Assembly: GCA_036872755.1 (NCBI GenBank)
Contig: JAVHNS010000011.1
Coordinates: forward strand, 558,001-622,000
Source of the DNA: Orbilia blumenaviensis
Taxonomy: Eukaryota; Ascomycota; Orbiliomycetes; Orbiliales; Orbiliaceae
Direction: 5' to 3'
DNA length: 64,000 nt
The translations under genes and the position numbers were made by a program. Each line of letters starts with the position of its first letter. The stretch's first letter is position 1. The notes beneath the pieces are model-generated. The model searched no databases and was not told where the DNA came from. It was given only the letters and a program-made list of their open reading frames with translations. Positions 61,727 through 64,000 of the stretch are shown piece by piece.

Positions 61727-61739
61727 GAATCTTCTAGAT
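61727..61739. promoter_or_regulatory. Heat-shock element (GAAnnTTCnnGAt)
   Basis: GAA-tc-TTC-ta-GAT fits the Hsf1 consensus of alternating NGAAN units with one base off in the third unit. It lies 266 bp upstream of the STI1 start codon. STI1 is an established heat-shock factor target in yeast, so a functional site here is plausible. Confidence 0.5.
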
Positions 61740-62004
61740 ATATCCAGTTCGGGCGCAAATTTGATCCTGGCGGGGATTCCAAAGGGCGCCCCACCAAAGA
61801 GAGCTGGAAACCCGTCAAACGGGCCTCCCCGCGATATATCCATCCATCCCTCCACCTCCATCCCGCCGTCTTATAACTACTCCTTCCCACATCATCATCA
61901 TTATCATAATCAACCACCACCACCATCACCATCAGTATCTTTCCTCTCTCTGCTTGTCTAGGTTGTAATTACGGAAAAACTTCATCGTACCAATATAATC
62001 CATC

Positions 62005-64000
62005 ATGGCTGATGCTGTACGTATCTCTATCCTCCAAAACAAGTACTTCCCTTAGCATTCATCGCGTGGCAACCATCCTCTATTCCATGCTAACAGCTCC
62101 ATCGCAGTTAAAAGCCCAAGGCAACGCCGCCTTCTCAGCCAAAGACTTCCCCAAAGCCATGTATGTCAATATCCCTTCACCACCACCACTACTACTACCA
62201 TCTTCTTCTTCTAACATAGTAACTAACTATTAATTTTTTATTTTTGACTTTCAGTGACTTCTTCTCACAAGCCATCGAACTCGATCCTACAAATCACGTT
62301 CTCTACTCGAACAGATCCGGTTCTCACGCTTCGCTAAAGGACTTCGATGCAGCCTTGACAGATGCTACAAAGTGTACCGGTACGAATACTATTACCTATC
62401 ATCGTTATTTACTCGTTACTAGGACTTCCAGTGCTAATAAACCTGTTTTGTTATAGAGATCAAGCCAGACTGGAGTAAAGGCTGGTCACGAAAGGGTGCC
62501 GCCCTCCACGGCACCGGCGACCTAAGTACGTCCCGAAACAAAACCCCCCCTCACCTCCTCTCCCCTCCAAAAACATACCCCGCCATAACCCCGCACCGCA
62601 TACACAGAAACACACACACATACCCAAATACAAATACAAATACAAATACAAAAAAAAACACAAGTACACATTAGTTAACATATAAAAAAAAAAAAATCTC
62701 CAGTCGGTGCAATCGATGCCTACGAAGAAGCCCTAAAACTCGATGCCAACAACGCCACCGCCAAGCAAGGTCTAAACTCCGTCCACGAGGCTATCCGTCG
62801 AGAACAGGAGCGTGATGGCGTCCGTGGACCACCCGGCGGCGGTGGACCCGGTGGTCTGGGCCTGGATTCTCTCTTCAGCGATCCAATGCTCATCCCGAAG
62901 CTTGCTGCGAATCCAAAGACCAGAGACCTCGTCCAGGACCCCGAGGTTCTTGCTAAACTTCAGAAGTTGAGGGAAAACCCGACTGATCTTCAGAGGTAAC
63001 TAACATCCAGTCCTTTTTTTTATATTTATCAGAAGTATAGATATTAATATATACACTTTTTTGTTCGATAACAGCGTTCTCAGCGACCCCCAAATGATGA
63101 CAATCCTCGCCGCCGTCCTGGGAGTCTCCGACCAAAGACCCGGCGCCTCCGACGAAGACACACCGATGTACGAAGCCCCGCCCCCACCACGCGCCAGAAC
63201 CCCACCACCACCAGCAAAGGAACCAACACCAGAACCAGAAGACCCAGAAGCGGTCGCCAAACGAGAAGCAAAGGAGGCAGCCGACAAGGAAAAAGCCCTC
63301 GGAAACGATGCATACAAGAAACGAAACTTCCCGGTTGCTATCGAACATTATAATAAGGCTTGGGAACTTCATAAGGATATTACCTACCTTAACAATCTTG
63401 CTGCTGCTAAATTCGAGGCTGGAGATTTTGAGGGATGTATTGCCGAGTGCGAGAAGGCTATCACTGAGGGACGGGAGGTATACGCAGACTTCAAGTTGAT
63501 CGCAAAGTATGTCTCTTGAAAACATACACACCCCTTCCCTTCCACAATCTATACAAAAAAAAAAAAAAGACTAACAAGATCATTACAATAAAGAGCATAC
63601 GGCCGCATCGGCACCGCCTACCAAAAACTCAACGACCTAACCAAAGCAATCGACTACTACCAACGTTCCCTAACCGAACACCGCACCCCAGACATCCTAA
63701 CCAAACTCCGAGCCGCCGAAAAGCTCAAACTCCAATCCGAAAAGGAAGCCTACGTCTCCCCCAAAAAAGCCGAAGAAGCCCGTCTTGAAGGAAACGAAAA
63801 GTTCAAAAATGCAGACTGGCCCGGTGCGGTTGAAGCTTACACCGAGATGATAAAACGTGCTCCGTCAGATGCGAGGGGTTATACCAACCGTGCTGCGGCT
63901 TTGCAGAAGCTTATGAGCTTTCCCAGTTCGATTGATGATTGTAGGAAGGCTATTGAGTTGGATCCTGGGTTTATGAGGGCTCATATTAGGCTCGCGCAGG
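62005..64000 (+). CDS. STI1: Hsp70/Hsp90 co-chaperone STI1 (Hop), truncated by window edge
   Basis: Seven exons seen: 62005-62016, 62108-62160, 62255-62379, 62457-62525, 62704-62995, 63075-63506 and 63594 onward, giving 463 residues before the edge; about 120 more are expected. The first exon holds only four codons (MADA). TPR1 covers about 5-108 (LKAQGNAAFSAKDFPKA, AIELDPTNHVLYSNRSGSHA, SKGWSRKGAALHG). The DP1/STI1 domain is about 138-205. A Pro/Glu-rich linker leads to TPR2A (about 250-370, LGNDAYKKRNFPVAIEHYNK). TPR2B starts at about 390 (LEGNEKFKNADWPGAVEAYTEM). The TPRs hold the EEVD tails of Hsp70 and Hsp90 and pass clients between them. Same strand as MsrA, 0.7 kb downstream, with a heat-shock element in between. 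Confidence 0.95.

Larger units (their letters stand above)
61296..62004. promoter_or_regulatory. MsrA 3' flank and STI1 promoter
   Basis: 709 bp between the MsrA stop and the STI1 start. It contains A30 (61307-61336), an (AATAAG)-like short array near 61684-61703, a heat-shock element (61727-61739) and CAT/CCA triplet runs before the STI1 ATG. Confidence 0.55.

Overview
The window looks like nuclear DNA of a filamentous ascomycete (Pezizomycotina, species not assigned). The genes carry short spliceosomal introns with GTRNGT-like donors, CTAAC-type branch points and YAG acceptors. They include an exon-junction Y14 protein, a fungal hybrid histidine kinase, and clear orthologues of yeast KAP120, RPC34, RTC1, MXR1 and STI1. 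The window is gene-poor: thirteen protein genes in 64 kb, separated by long simple-repeat-rich intergenic stretches, the largest about 9.7 kb. I saw no tRNA, rRNA, CRISPR array or intact transposon.

Layout. A PTAR1-like prenyltransferase alpha-repeat protein (220-1668, -). RNA polymerase III subunit RPC34 (5072-6090, -), which shares a divergent promoter with the karyopherin KAP120 (7138-10955, +). KAP120 converges on RTC1/WDR24 of the SEA/GATOR2 complex (11293-14661, -). A 63-residue zinc-ribbon protein encoded by two very short exons follows (16008-16266, -). Next come Y14 (21033-21461, -), a two-repeat Myb/SANT protein (24626-25739, -), NAD-type malic enzyme (31989 to about 34573, -) and a GFA/CENP-V zinc protein (37113-37948, -). 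A fungal SANT-like protein (42960-44039, +) is followed by the 9.7 kb desert. The window ends with an MHYT-domain hybrid histidine kinase (53706-56384, -), peptide methionine sulfoxide reductase A (60296-61295, +) and STI1/Hop, cut by the window edge (62005->64000, +).

The genes do not form a pathway or cluster. They are mostly housekeeping functions: Pol III transcription, nuclear import, TORC1 signalling, mRNA quality control, malate metabolism and proteostasis. The right end has a loose stress theme (sensor kinase, methionine-sulfoxide repair, Hsp70/90 co-chaperone), and STI1 has a good heat-shock element upstream. Splice junctions were worked out by hand from reading-frame continuity and family alignment from memory. 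Most are firm; the malic enzyme 5' end is not.

No clearly new biological system was found. The best candidates for something undescribed are the 63-residue zinc ribbon, the MHYT kinase with a degenerate second receiver, and a transition-biased diverged repeat pair in the large desert.
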